From Lactobacillus sp. YT155 (GTDB lineage Bacteria > Bacillota > Bacilli > Lactobacillales > Lactobacillaceae): 64,000 nt of DNA. A program made the translations under genes and the position numbers. Under the pieces are notes generated by a model. It had not been told where the DNA came from, made no database searches, and was given only the letters and a program-made list of their open reading frames with translations. The stretch covers positions 233,255 to 297,254 of the forward strand of contig NZ_JAUKWP010000001.1 in NCBI RefSeq assembly GCF_030504545.1, written 5' to 3'. Shown piece by piece: positions 9,918 to 20,111 of this stretch (the first letter of the stretch is position 1; each line of letters begins with the position of its first letter).

Positions 9918-9931
9918 TGAAAGCGCATTCA
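9918..9931. promoter_or_regulatory. CcpA cre-like box before glpK
   Basis: TGAAAGCGCATTCA differs from the cre consensus TGWNANCGNTNWCA at one fixed base (A for T at position 10). It lies 50 bp before the glpK start, where catabolite repression of glycerol use is expected. Confidence 0.7.
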
Positions 9932-9941
9932 CAAACTGTGA

Positions 9942-11498
<1,557 letters not shown>

Positions 11499-11514
11499 CT
11501 TGGGGGCATAAAAA

Positions 11515-13356
11515 ATGACATTTTCGCAAAAAAAACGTTCTGAGATAATTGAAAATTTAAAAAATGAACAACTAGATCTATTAGTTATTGGTGGGGGAAT
11601 TACCGGAGCTGGTGTTGCACTTCAATCAACAGCTTCAGGAATTAAAACTGGATTAATTGAGATGCAGGATTTTGCCGAAGGAACCAGTTCAAGATCAACC
11701 AAACTGGTCCACGGTGGAATTCGTTATTTAAAAACTTTTGATGTCGGGGTGGTTGCTGACACGGTTACCGAGCGTGCCGTAGTCCAAGGAATTGCACCTC
11801 ACATCCCTCGTCCATTCCCAATGGTTCTTCCTATCTATAAAGAACCGGGACAAACTTTTGACATGTTCAGTGTCAAAGTAGCAATGGACTTGTACGACAA
11901 ATTAGCCGGAGTCGAAGGCAGTCAGTATGCTAACTACACCATTTCTCGTGATGAACTCTTACAAAGAGAACCGGGATTAAGAAGTGAAAATCTCCAAGGT
12001 GCTGGTGTTTATCTTGATTTCGTTAACAACGACTCTCGACTAGTAATTGAAAACATCAAAGAAGCTGATGAACTTGGTGGTTTAATGGCTAGTCACGTAC
12101 AAGCTACTGGCGTAACTCATGATGATAAGGGTCAAATCAATGGAGTTATTGTCAAAGATAATTTGACTGATGAAGAATTCACTATTCATACTAAATTAGT
12201 TATTAATACTACCGGTCCTTGGGTTGATAAATTACTCGGACTTGATAAAGAAAATGGTGACGGTGTTGAGCTTCGCCCTACTAAAGGTGTTCACGTCGTT
12301 GTTGATGAATCTGTCTTGAAAGTTCCTCAACCAACATACTCTGACACGGGTATGGATGATGGTCGGATGTTCTTCGTTGTTCCTCGTGAAGGAAAAACTT
12401 ACTTTGGAACAACCGATACTGATTTCACTGGTGATTATAAACATCCAATGGTGGAACAATCAGATGTCGACTATCTTTTAAAAGCTATTAACTATCGCTA
12501 TCCAAAAGCAAATATTACTCTTGATGACATTGAAGCTTCATGGGTTGGACTTCGTCCTTTGATTTCAAATAATAGTAGTTCTGATTACAACGGTGGAACT
12601 TCTAATGTTGGAAAAGTCTCCGACAAGAGTTTTGATAATTTAATCAAGGTCGTGAATAAGTACGAAGATAAACAAGCTACTCGTTCAGATGTTGAAAAAT
12701 CGATTAGTGACTTACAAACAGCTCATGCTGAAGCCGACTTGAAACCATCACAGGTATCTCGTGGTTCACAACTTGATGTTGGTGATGACGGATTAATTAC
12801 CTTATCTGGTGGTAAAATCACCGATTATCGTAAGATGGCAGCTGGTGCTTTAGCCCTAATTAGAAAGACTCTTAAAGAAAAATTCAATCTGAATGTTAAA
12901 GAAATCGATTCGAAGAAACTTCAAGTTTCTGGTGGTCATTTCGATCCTACTAACGTTGAAGACACCATGAAGTTCTATACCAAGATTGGTATCGACAAAG
13001 GTCTTTCAACTGAGGATGCAGAATACTTAGCTAATCGTTATGGATCTAACACTGGACGTGTAATCTCATATGTAACTGAAATTGGTGGTCAAGCCGCACC
13101 TGGTTTGTCACTAGCAGAGACAATCAGTTTGCACTATGCCTTGAATGAAGAAATGGTTCTAAATCCAGTTGATTACTTGCTTCGTCGGACTAATCATATC
13201 TTGTTCCACTCAGATACTTTAGATGCAATCAAAGAACCAGTTGTTGATGAAATGGCAAAAGTTCTAGGCTGGTCGGCAGATGAAAAGAAAAACCAACTCG
13301 ATAAACTAAATCAAGTAATCGCTGAATCAAGACTAGAACATTTGAAAAATAAATAA
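11515..13356 (+). CDS. glpO: Glycerol-3-phosphate oxidase/dehydrogenase, type 1
   Basis: FAD enzyme oxidising glycerol-3-phosphate to dihydroxyacetone phosphate. 613 residues: VIGGGITGAG dinucleotide-binding motif near 24-33, then SSRSTKLVHGGIRYL near 62-76, and a C-terminal cap. The length and an extra segment near residues 365-410 match the lactic-acid-bacterial GlpO form, which uses oxygen and makes H2O2, rather than the ~555-residue GlpD. The oxidase assignment is inference from length. It starts 16 nt after glpK with a GGGGG ribosome site. Confidence 0.88.
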   Translation: MTFSQKKRSEIIENLKNEQLDLLVIGGGITGAGVALQSTASGIKTGLIEMQDFAEGTSSRSTKLVHGGIRYLKTFDVGVVADTVTERAVVQGIAPHIPRPFPMVLPIYKEPGQTFDMFSVKVAMDLYDKLAGVEGSQYANYTISRDELLQREPGLRSENLQGAGVYLDFVNNDSRLVIENIKEADELGGLMASHVQATGVTHDDKGQINGVIVKDNLTDEEFTIHTKLVINTTGPWVDKLLGLDKENGDGVELRPTKGVHVVVDESVLKVPQPTYSDTGMDDGRMFFVVPREGKTYFGTTDTDFTGDYKHPMVEQSDVDYLLKAINYRYPKANITLDDIEASWVGLRPLISNNSSSDYNGGTSNVGKVSDKSFDNLIKVVNKYEDKQATRSDVEKSISDLQTAHAEADLKPSQVSRGSQLDVGDDGLITLSGGKITDYRKMAAGALALIRKTLKEKFNLNVKEIDSKKLQVSGGHFDPTNVEDTMKFYTKIGIDKGLSTEDAEYLANRYGSNTGRVISYVTEIGGQAAPGLSLAETISLHYALNEEMVLNPVDYLLRRTNHILFHSDTLDAIKEPVVDEMAKVLGWSADEKKNQLDKLNQVIAESRLEHLKNK

Positions 13357-13377
13357 TTCCTCTGGAGGATTTTAATT

Positions 13378-14091
13378 ATGAGTAATTTATTAATTAGTGA
13401 AGTTATCGGAACAGCAATTCTAGTTCTCTTAGGTGATGGTGTTGTTGCCGCAGTTAATTTGAAGAAATCAAAAGCCGAAGGTGCTGGCTGGGTAGCAATC
13501 TCACTTGGTTGGGGATTTGCAGTCGCAATGGCAGTTTATATCGGTGTTAACTTATTTCAAGGACCCGCTCACTTTAACCCTGCTGTAACTTTAGGTATGG
13601 CTATGGCCGGCATGTTCCCATGGAGTGATGTTGTTCCTGTTATCATTGCGCAAATGATTGGAGCTTTCATCGGTGCGGTATTCGTATGGATTCAATACCT
13701 ACCTCATTGGAAAGAAACCAAAGACGAAGGTGCAATCCTTGGAACATTTGCAACTGGACCAGCAATTCGTTCATATGGATCTAACTTAGTTTCAGAAATT
13801 ATTGGTACATTTGTCTTAGTATATGCAATTATTTCATTTGGACAAGGAAAAGTTGCAGATGGATTAAACCCATTAATCGTTGGATCATTGATTATGGCAA
13901 TTGGTCTTTCACTAGGAGGACCAACCGGATACGCAATTAACCCTGCTCGAGACTTGGGACCAAGAATTGCTCATGCCGTTCTACCAATCGCTAACAAAGG
14001 TGGATCAGACTGGGCATACAGTTGGGTGCCAGTTGTTGGGCCTATGATCGGTGGAGCCTTAGCTGCCGGATTATTCTTAGCATTCAAATAG
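13378..14091 (+). CDS. glpF: Glycerol uptake facilitator (aquaglyceroporin)
   Basis: Membrane channel for passive glycerol entry; GlpK then traps it. 237 residues, six membrane segments and two half-helices with the MIP motifs FNPAVT (near 62-67) and INPARD (near 183-188). An aspartate in the second motif region is typical of glycerol facilitators. TGGAGG lies upstream, 21 nt after glpO. The stop codon TAG provides the first base of the downstream dispersed repeat. Confidence 0.95.
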   Translation: MSNLLISEVIGTAILVLLGDGVVAAVNLKKSKAEGAGWVAISLGWGFAVAMAVYIGVNLFQGPAHFNPAVTLGMAMAGMFPWSDVVPVIIAQMIGAFIGAVFVWIQYLPHWKETKDEGAILGTFATGPAIRSYGSNLVSEIIGTFVLVYAIISFGQGKVADGLNPLIVGSLIMAIGLSLGGPTGYAINPARDLGPRIAHAVLPIANKGGSDWAYSWVPVVGPMIGGALAAGLFLAFK

Positions 14092-14202
14092 AGCGTGAAC
14101 ACAAGTGGGAACAAATGAGTACTAAAGAAAATAGGTATGGCTTCTAACGAAGCTATACCTATTTTAATTAGACGGAATTTGTTGCTTATGCGAACGCGTT
14201 TC
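14091..14202 (+). repeat. Dispersed structured repeat, copy 1
   Basis: About 112 bp, starting GAGCGTGAACACAAG and ending GCGAACGCGTTTC. It contains the family-typical GAGTACTAA, then a long stem (AAAATAGGTATGGC with its complement) capped by CTTCTAACGAAG, then TTAGACGGAATTT. It folds as one long imperfect hairpin with conserved internal loops. Begins at the stop codon of glpF, so it would be in the glp mRNA tail. Same family at 14659, 49096, 49216, 54008 and 54131. Confidence 0.85.
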
Positions 14203-14321
14203 AGAAAATCAAATTTACTTAAATGTGTTCCAAAAGACAGATACTTACACATAAGCAAGATAAACAATAATTTTATTGAAGAACATTTTCAAATACCATC
14301 CATAATTGTCTGTGCTATAAT

Positions 14322-14418
14322 AAAGCTGCATTCAAAAAGACACGGTGATAGCACACCATGTCCTTGGTAATAGAATTGCGTTGATTTGGTTAAGACTACT
14401 TTTTCAAGTAGTCTTTTT
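14322..14418 (+). ncRNA. Putative antitoxin RNA of Fst-like type I toxin-antitoxin locus 1
   Basis: An extended -10 (TGCTATAAT, 14313-14321) is followed by a hairpin GACAcGGTG...CACCaTGTC and a terminator (AAGACTACTT/AAGTAGTCTT then T6) that overlaps the 3' end of the convergent toxin gene. A direct repeat TGCATTC at 14327-14333 recurs at 14530-14536 over the toxin mRNA start region, so the RNA could pair with both ends of the toxin message, as RNAII does in the pAD1 par system. Ends are estimated. Confidence 0.62.
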
Positions 14419-14506
14419 TGATACGATTAATTACGTCAAACAAGTCATTGATAACATGCTTGATGATAAAATCGATCATAACGAGTAATAAAAATATATT
14501 ACCCAT
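14396..14506 (-). CDS. Fst-like type I toxin peptide
   Basis: 36-residue peptide from ATG 14506 (AAAGGA 7 nt upstream): a short N-terminus, one hydrophobic helix (IFLLLVMIDFIIKHVI at residues 4-19) and a charged tail ending IKKDYLKK. This size, topology and the convergent antisense RNA match membrane-damaging Fst/Ldr-type toxins, although the family's proline-glycine (P-x-x-VG) motif is missing, so the assignment rests mostly on context. The stop codon lies inside the shared bidirectional terminator. An 11-codon leader frame overlaps its start. Confidence 0.6.
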   Translation of the reverse strand: MGNIFLLLVMIDFIIKHVINDLFDVINRIKKDYLKK

Positions 14507-14534
14507 CAGCTATTCCTTTCAACGTTTTTTGCAT
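14499..14534 (-). CDS. Leader mini-ORF overlapping the toxin start
   Basis: ATG 14534 has a perfect GGAGGT site 6 nt upstream and encodes MQKTLKGIADG before a stop at 14499-14501. It overlaps the toxin start by 8 nt in another frame. Its start codon lies in the repeat that the antitoxin RNA could pair with (14530-14536), so blocking the leader could block toxin translation by coupling. Translation of the leader is inference. Confidence 0.45.
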   Translation of the reverse strand: MQKTLKGIADG

Positions 14535-14658
14535 TCTACCACCTCCATTTCGTTTTTAAGACGAGGGATGGGGAACGCAAAACTATCACCATAACTTAAT
14601 TACGTAAATGGAAATGAAATATTTAAAATACGCTTGAGTTTGCGAAACATTCCAGCTT

Positions 14659-14773
14659 AAACGCGCTCCAAGAAGCAAAAATCTGTGCCTAAAGAAAATA
14701 AGAGCCAACTTCTAACGAAGTTCAGCTCTTATTTTCTTTAGTGCTCGATTTCTGTACGCTTCTTGTCACGCTC
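14659..14773 (-). repeat. Dispersed structured repeat, copy 2
   Basis: Reads on the minus strand GAGCGTGACAAGAAGCG, GAGCACTAAAGAAAATAAG, apex CTTCGTTAGAAG, CTTTAGGCACAG, GCTTCTTGGAGCGCGTTT. It is inverted relative to copy 1 and about 115 bp long. It begins at the stop codon of the aldo/keto reductase. With copy 1 it frames the toxin-antitoxin locus. Confidence 0.85.
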
Positions 14774-15726
14774 TATGGTAAGTCATTTCCGGCAGCGAAG
14801 TATACATCGTACCATTCTTGATTTGTTAGTTGAACATCCCCACCTTGCGCACTATCTGCAATATGGTCGGGATTCATTGTTCCAAGTATTACTTGAATGT
14901 TTGCTGGATGGCGCAAAATCCAAGCTGTAGCAATGGCGTTCTTGCCAACATTATATTTCTTAGCTAGTTCTTCCAATTTACTATTAAGTTCAGGGAACTT
15001 GTCGTTGTTAATGAAAACTCCTTCGAAGAATCCATATTGGAATGGCGACCAAGCTTGAATTGTTACTCCTTTTCTTCTGGAGAATTCTAAGATGCCACCA
15101 TCATGATCAACCGAGCGATCATCACTCATGTTTGTGTGAATTCCAAAATCAATCATTCCAGTATGCATAATCCCAAATTGTAATTGATTGATAAGAAGTT
15201 TTTGGTCAACTGCTTCTTGAACCATTTGATATTGTTCTGGATTAAAATTAGAAACACCGAAATGTCTAACTTTTCCAGTTGTTTGTAGTTCGTCAAATGC
15301 TTTTGCAATTTCTTCTGGGTCCATTAAGGTGTCTGGACGATGAAGTAGAAATGAATCTAAATAATCAATGTTCAATCTTTGAAGAATGCCATCGACTGAC
15401 TCAACAATGTGTTTCTTTGAAAAGTCATATCGTTTACCAGCTTCAAAGTTAGCAAGCTTCCCATCTGGATTATTAATGATTCCGCCTTTTGATTGAATAT
15501 AGAAATCATCACGATTCAATGACGAATTCTTCAATCCTTGAGCGAATACTTCTTCTGATTTTCCCATGCCATATATGTCAGCAGAATCAATGAAATTAAT
15601 TCCATTGTCATGTGCAGCTTCGATTGCCTTTGTCGCTTGGTCAGCTGACAAATCAGCCATACGCATAATTCCTAAAGCAATTGCTGATGTTTCCCAGTTC
15701 GAGTTACCAATTCTTACATTTTTCAT
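14773..15726 (-). CDS. Aldo/keto reductase
   Basis: NADPH-dependent carbonyl reductase, 317-residue TIM barrel. Catalytic residues read Asp47 and Tyr52 in FIDSADIYG, Lys80 in QSKGG and His in LLHRPD near 124. Resembles the YdhF-type group of AKRs. Start at ATG 15726 with AAGGAG 8 nt upstream; a TTG two codons earlier is not favoured. Follows the zinc alcohol dehydrogenase by 14 nt, so the two form an operon. Physiological substrate unknown. Confidence 0.9.
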   Translation of the reverse strand: MKNVRIGNSNWETSAIALGIMRMADLSADQATKAIEAAHDNGINFIDSADIYGMGKSEEVFAQGLKNSSLNRDDFYIQSKGGIINNPDGKLANFEAGKRYDFSKKHIVESVDGILQRLNIDYLDSFLLHRPDTLMDPEEIAKAFDELQTTGKVRHFGVSNFNPEQYQMVQEAVDQKLLINQLQFGIMHTGMIDFGIHTNMSDDRSVDHDGGILEFSRRKGVTIQAWSPFQYGFFEGVFINNDKFPELNSKLEELAKKYNVGKNAIATAWILRHPANIQVILGTMNPDHIADSAQGGDVQLTNQEWYDVYFAAGNDLP

Positions 15727-15740
15727 ACTCAATTCTCCTT

Positions 15741-16781
15741 TTATTTACCACTAACAATTACTAGTGACTTAATTGCTTCACGTTTATCCATGGCAACATA
15801 ACCTTGTTCAATATCGTCTAAGCTGAATCTCTTCGTAAAGACTTTGCCCGGATTAATTTTCTTATCCAAAACTGCTTGTAACAAAATATCCTTATCATGA
15901 TTAGTTACAGCGGCAATTCCTCCTCGAAGTCCAATATTTCTTTGGAACAAGTTGGTAGTATTCATTTCTGGATTCTGAGGAATACCTACACGACCAACTA
16001 CTGCACCAGGTCGTCCAACTTTAACCGCTGTATCAACAGATTGTTCAGTTCCGACACATTCAAGAACTGCATCTGCTCCAGCACCATCAGTTAAGTCCAT
16101 CACAGCCTTAACAGCTTCATCGCCACGTACTTCAACAATGTCAGTTGCACCAAATTCTTTAGCCACTTCTTGACGATCAGCATGACGACTCATCGCAATA
16201 ATACGTTTAGCACCTAATAAATGAGCTGAAAGAACTCCACATAAACCAACGGCACCGTCACCCATAACTACAACGGTATCACCTTCTTTAACTTCAGCTG
16301 TCACAGCGGCATGGAATCCAGTAGCCATAACATCAGACAAAGTTAATAGTGAATTCAACATTTCATCCGAATAATCACTTGGTTGACCAGGAATTTTTAC
16401 CAATCCCCAGTTCGCATTTTCATAGCGAAGATATTCAGCTTGATAGGCATTATCAGCACGTACATGATTCAAACAATCGCCATCAAATCCTGTTAGACAA
16501 GCGGCACAATGTCCACAACCTTGAGTGAAAGGCACAATAACAAAATCACCAACTTTGATATCAGTAACCTCATCTCCCACTTGGTCGACAATTCCAATCG
16601 CTTCATGTCCAGTTTGGGAGTTAGCTTTTTTGTTAGAAATCCCACGATACCACCACAAGTCAGAGCCACAAACACAAGCTCTTAGCACTCTAACAATTGC
16701 TTGATTTGGTTTTTCTAATTCTGGTTTTGGCAAATCTTTAACTTCGATTTTTCCTGGTTCAATAAAAACAGCTGCTTTCAT
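15741..16781 (-). CDS. Zinc-dependent alcohol dehydrogenase (MDR family)
   Basis: 346-residue medium-chain dehydrogenase. Catalytic zinc ligands Cys38 (CGSD) and His59-Glu60 (GHEAIG); structural-zinc cysteines in CGHCAACLTGFDGDC near 90-104; NAD(P)-binding VVMGDGAVGLCG near 165-176. Start ATG 16781 has TGGAGG 7 nt upstream; the longer frame to 16823 lacks a site. First gene of a two-gene operon with the aldo/keto reductase, suggesting aldehyde or ketone reduction. Substrate not identifiable. Confidence 0.92.
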   Translation of the reverse strand: MKAAVFIEPGKIEVKDLPKPELEKPNQAIVRVLRACVCGSDLWWYRGISNKKANSQTGHEAIGIVDQVGDEVTDIKVGDFVIVPFTQGCGHCAACLTGFDGDCLNHVRADNAYQAEYLRYENANWGLVKIPGQPSDYSDEMLNSLLTLSDVMATGFHAAVTAEVKEGDTVVVMGDGAVGLCGVLSAHLLGAKRIIAMSRHADRQEVAKEFGATDIVEVRGDEAVKAVMDLTDGAGADAVLECVGTEQSVDTAVKVGRPGAVVGRVGIPQNPEMNTTNLFQRNIGLRGGIAAVTNHDKDILLQAVLDKKINPGKVFTKRFSLDDIEQGYVAMDKREAIKSLVIVSGK

Positions 16782-16900
16782 AAGTCGCCTCCAAAAAACG
16801 TATTTATGTTTCCTATTATACAACTCATTTTACGATTATTCTTTCACTGACCCTCATTTAGTATTACAATGAATTCAAATTTCATTTAGGAGGAAATATT

Positions 16901-18304
16901 ATGAAGAATCATGCTTCTTGTACCACTTTATTAGTTGGAAAGAACGCCACTATTGATGGCTCGACTATGGTTGCCCGAAATGAAGACGCCGGCAGTGCTA
17001 TCAATCCCAAAAAGTTCGTAGTAATAACTCCCGATAAACAAGTTCAACATTATCAATCCAAAGAAACTAAATTCACAATAGATTTACCAGATAATCCGCT
17101 TCAATATACATCTACACCGGATACTACTGATGCTTACGGAATCTTCGCTGAATCTGGTATCAACTCTAAAAATGTTACAATGAGTGCTTCAGAAACCATC
17201 ACAACTAATGCCCGTGTATTGGGTGCTGATCCTTACAATACTGAGAGTGGAATTGGTGAAAGTGACTTAGTTACTCTCGTTCTTCCTTATATCAGTTCTG
17301 CTAGAGAAGGTGTTCTTCGTTTAGGAAAATTACTAACCGCATATGGAACCTTCGAACCCAACGGAATTATCTTTTCTGACAAAGATGAAATCTGGTATAT
17401 GGAAACAATCGGCGGACATCATTTTGCCGCTGTGAGAATTCCTGACGATGCTTATGTCATCGCTCCTAACCGACTAAATATTGATGATTTTGAATTTGAC
17501 AACCCTGACTACCTATATTCTGATGACTTGAAGGATTTCATTGAACTCAATAACTTGAATCCCGATACTGACAGTTACAATCTTCGTCATATCTTTGGAA
17601 GCTCAACCGTTAAAGATACTCGCTACAATACTGCCAGAGCTTGGTATGTTCAAAAACTATTCACCAAAGACTTAGACACTTTACCAATGGATTTTGATTT
17701 ACCATTCATCTGTTACCCTGACCAAAAACTAAGTATTACAGATGTGAAGTTTGCTTTGAGTTCTCATTATCAAAATACCGATTATGATGTTTACGGAACT
17801 GGTTCTGAAGCTGATAAGAAACTCTTCCGCCCAATCGGCATTAACCGTAATCAAGAATTACATATTCTCCAAATCAGAAACAATGTTACTGATGATATTG
17901 CGGGAATTCATTGGTTAGCATACGGACCAAATACTTTTAATTCAGTGGTTCCTTTCTACGCTAACGTTAATGACACCCCTGAAAGTTTCAAGAATACCGA
18001 AGGCAGTCTATCGCTTGATTCTACTTATTGGTTGAATCGGATTACTAGTTTGCTTGGTGATTATGATTATGACTTGTACTCCAGTCTTGAGAGTGACTTT
18101 GAAGATCAAGTTATTTCACAATGCTTGAATCTACAAAAAGAAACCGATCAAAAAGTTTCATCAGAAAAAGACTTGTCAGCATACCTAACTAAAGTTAATG
18201 AGCAATACGCTCAAATTAACTGGCAGGCAACTATCAAACTTCTTGATGGCATGGTTAAAACTGGTTCTGACAAAATGAAACTAAGATTTTCACTTGGCGA
18301 TTAA
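16901..18304 (+). CDS. pepD: C69 family dipeptidase (PepD type)
   Basis: 467-residue Ntn-hydrolase peptidase that splits dipeptides in the cytoplasm, completing casein or peptide use. The nucleophile is the cysteine at about residue 7 (HASCTTLLVGKNATIDGS), which relatives expose by self-cleavage, followed by MVARNEDAG typical of the family. AGGAGG lies upstream of the ATG. Divergent from the alcohol dehydrogenase operon. Ends at a strong terminator. Confidence 0.88.
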   Translation: MKNHASCTTLLVGKNATIDGSTMVARNEDAGSAINPKKFVVITPDKQVQHYQSKETKFTIDLPDNPLQYTSTPDTTDAYGIFAESGINSKNVTMSASETITTNARVLGADPYNTESGIGESDLVTLVLPYISSAREGVLRLGKLLTAYGTFEPNGIIFSDKDEIWYMETIGGHHFAAVRIPDDAYVIAPNRLNIDDFEFDNPDYLYSDDLKDFIELNNLNPDTDSYNLRHIFGSSTVKDTRYNTARAWYVQKLFTKDLDTLPMDFDLPFICYPDQKLSITDVKFALSSHYQNTDYDVYGTGSEADKKLFRPIGINRNQELHILQIRNNVTDDIAGIHWLAYGPNTFNSVVPFYANVNDTPESFKNTEGSLSLDSTYWLNRITSLLGDYDYDLYSSLESDFEDQVISQCLNLQKETDQKVSSEKDLSAYLTKVNEQYAQINWQATIKLLDGMVKTGSDKMKLRFSLGD

Positions 18305-18338
18305 AAAAAAGACTGAAGATTATTCTTCAGTCTTTTTT
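18303..18338. terminator. Bidirectional terminator after pepD
   Basis: Stem GACTGAAGA/TCTTCAGTC with a 4-nt loop, A8 before and T6 after. On the minus strand it contains the stop of the small DUF6440-like frame. Confidence 0.9.
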
Positions 18339-18499
18339 GGTGTCACGATTAAGCTTCCATCAGCGTTGTACAAAGGACTCATACCTGTTGCTCCTGTCCA
18401 TAAATAATTCACGCCCGTTTGAGTATCAATAATAATATTTATTCCACTCATAGTGCCATCAGCAGTTTCAAAAATAAATCTTTTTTCTTTTTTTATAAT
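18320..18499 (-). CDS. DUF6440-like small protein with no standard start codon
   Basis: Frame of about 59 residues ending at 18320. The core RFIFETADGTMSGINIIIDT and VNYLWTGATGMSPLYNADGS resembles the DUF6440 family from memory. A good ribosome site (AGGAG) ends the preceding gene, but the codons at the right distance are ATT (18499) or ATA (18496); no ATG, GTG or TTG lies there. Either a rare ATT/ATA start is used, coupled to the upstream stop, or the gene is a start-codon pseudogene. Confidence 0.5.
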   Translation of the reverse strand: MIKKEKRFIFETADGTMSGINIIIDTQTGVNYLWTGATGMSPLYNADGSLIVTPKKTEE

Positions 18500-18957
18500 T
18501 ATTTCTCCTGTCCTAAACTTTCAAGTTCTTTGATAGTCTCATCAAAGTTGTCAGAATGCCAGTTCTTGTCACCCCAAAGATTTTCACTAGTGAGAGTACC
18601 GCTATTTCTCCACATGGATAACTCTTTTTGCTGCGTATCGAATTTAATTTCAGTTCCATCTTTTAAGTTAATAAAGACTTTATCATTTATTCCTGACTCT
18701 TCAATCTTTACATTTTTAATGTCAGCTTTTTTTATCACCATAATCTTATCTTTTATGATTTTGCCGCCTGTTTTAAAATCCGCAATTAAGATTTCATCTT
18801 CACAGATTTGTAAAAAATAAAACTCTTTGCCTGAGAAAAAATTAGCTATTTGGGCACTCAGATTTTGAGCATAGTTTCCCACTACAATTGCTCTATTTTC
18901 TTTTGGCTTATATCCCAACTCTATTAATTGATCAATCACCTTTGCTTGTTTAACCAT
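18499..18957 (-). CDS. Hypothetical protein next to DUF6440-like frame
   Basis: 152 residues from ATG 18957 (GGAGG 6 nt upstream; ATG 18960 is the alternative). I do not recognise it. No signal peptide or membrane segment. The middle (residues about 30-105) alternates strands such as FYFLQICEDEILIADF and KIMVIKKADIKNVKIEE, like PH-type or SHOCT-linked beta domains, with an acidic C-terminus. Its last codons carry the ribosome site of the next frame, so the two act as a unit. Confidence 0.6.
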   Translation of the reverse strand: MVKQAKVIDQLIELGYKPKENRAIVVGNYAQNLSAQIANFFSGKEFYFLQICEDEILIADFKTGGKIIKDKIMVIKKADIKNVKIEESGINDKVFINLKDGTEIKFDTQQKELSMWRNSGTLTSENLWGDKNWHSDNFDETIKELESLGQEK

Positions 18958-19045
18958 CATCCACCTCCATAATCTTAATACCATCTTATAGCATTTATCT
19001 AATTTTATCAATTTAATAAAAATTATATTTTAAATGTGAGTATAG

Positions 19046-19077
19046 AAAAAGAGAGCTTCTTCTAGCCCTCTTTTTTT
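19046..19077 (-). terminator. Terminator of the methyltransferase gene
   Basis: Imperfect stem AAAAAGAGaGC/GCcCTCTTTTT; the A-run at 19046-19050 is the T-tract on the minus strand. T7 follows on the plus strand. Confidence 0.7.
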
Positions 19078-19847
19078 ACTGATCTCGTCAAAATATATTG
19101 TGGAAAGTAATCTTTCAAAATTCCTTCAGTATTTCGATCTTCCAATAAATCCGTTAAAGTGAAGCCTGCTTTCAACTGACCACCAATTTGTTCTTCCATT
19201 GTATGGCTGAATTGAACACTACCGTCAATTTTTAAAGTTTCTGCCATGATTTTAGAATCTTTCAATGGATTATATGGAAGTTGATATTTAATTGTAGTTG
19301 GTTCAGCACCATCTTCATCAAATAAATAACTAAATCCATTGTCCATTCCCGCAATCAATAATCCACCCGGTTTCAAAACTCGATAACATTCGTTCCAGAC
19401 ATGGTCGACGTCTTCAATATAACAGTTAGCTACCGGATGAAAGATGATATCAAAAGTATTATCTTCAAAAGGAAGTCTTTTGGTCATGTCAGCTTTAACA
19501 ACATCAATCGAATAGTTTTCACGAGTGGCAACTTTTTGTTCATTCTCTAATTGTTCCTGAGCATAATCAAGCACAGTAACCTCAGCTCCAATTGCTTGAA
19601 AAATTGGACACTGTTGACCACCGCCACTCGCTAAGCCAAGTAATTTAACTCTATCTAAACGATCTTTTTTGATAAATGGAGCAAACCAATTATGTGAAAC
19701 TTTGACTTGTGGAGTCAATACTACATCCCACTTACCAGCTTTTGCTTTTTCGTATTCTTCATGGCTAATTGGTTGTCCCCATTCCCAACCTTCGTTGACC
19801 CATTGATCAATTGCTTTTGAATTTATTTCTGTATATGATTCTTTCAT
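19062..19847 (-). CDS. Class I SAM-dependent methyltransferase
   Basis: 261-residue Methyltransf_11-type enzyme. Motif I LLGLASGGGQQ near residues 69-79 binds SAM, acidic motif II is VTVLDYA near 90-96, and FDIIFHPVANCYIEDV and ECYRVLKPGGLLIAGM are post-motifs. Substrate unknown; small-molecule methylation is typical. AGGAAAT precedes the ATG. Monocistronic. Confidence 0.85.
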   Translation of the reverse strand: MKESYTEINSKAIDQWVNEGWEWGQPISHEEYEKAKAGKWDVVLTPQVKVSHNWFAPFIKKDRLDRVKLLGLASGGGQQCPIFQAIGAEVTVLDYAQEQLENEQKVATRENYSIDVVKADMTKRLPFEDNTFDIIFHPVANCYIEDVDHVWNECYRVLKPGGLLIAGMDNGFSYLFDEDGAEPTTIKYQLPYNPLKDSKIMAETLKIDGSVQFSHTMEEQIGGQLKAGFTLTDLLEDRNTEGILKDYFPQYILTRSVKKEG

Positions 19848-20111
19848 TTTTAAATTTCCTATCTATATTAACTCTATCCTATTAAATAATCATCGTCAGT
19901 TAATGCTATTTAACTGTACCTAATCAGTTGATAATCCACAAGTTTTCGTATATCAAAAATCTTCGTTTTTTTATTAAAAATCGCCTATTTTCGTTAGAAA
20001 TCTCTTAATCTTTGCATAAATATATTATATAATATTATTCCAAGATAATTATTTCACAAGCATCATAAATTTAAAATTTATCTTGCATAATCAACAAATA
20101 GGGGGCGTAAT

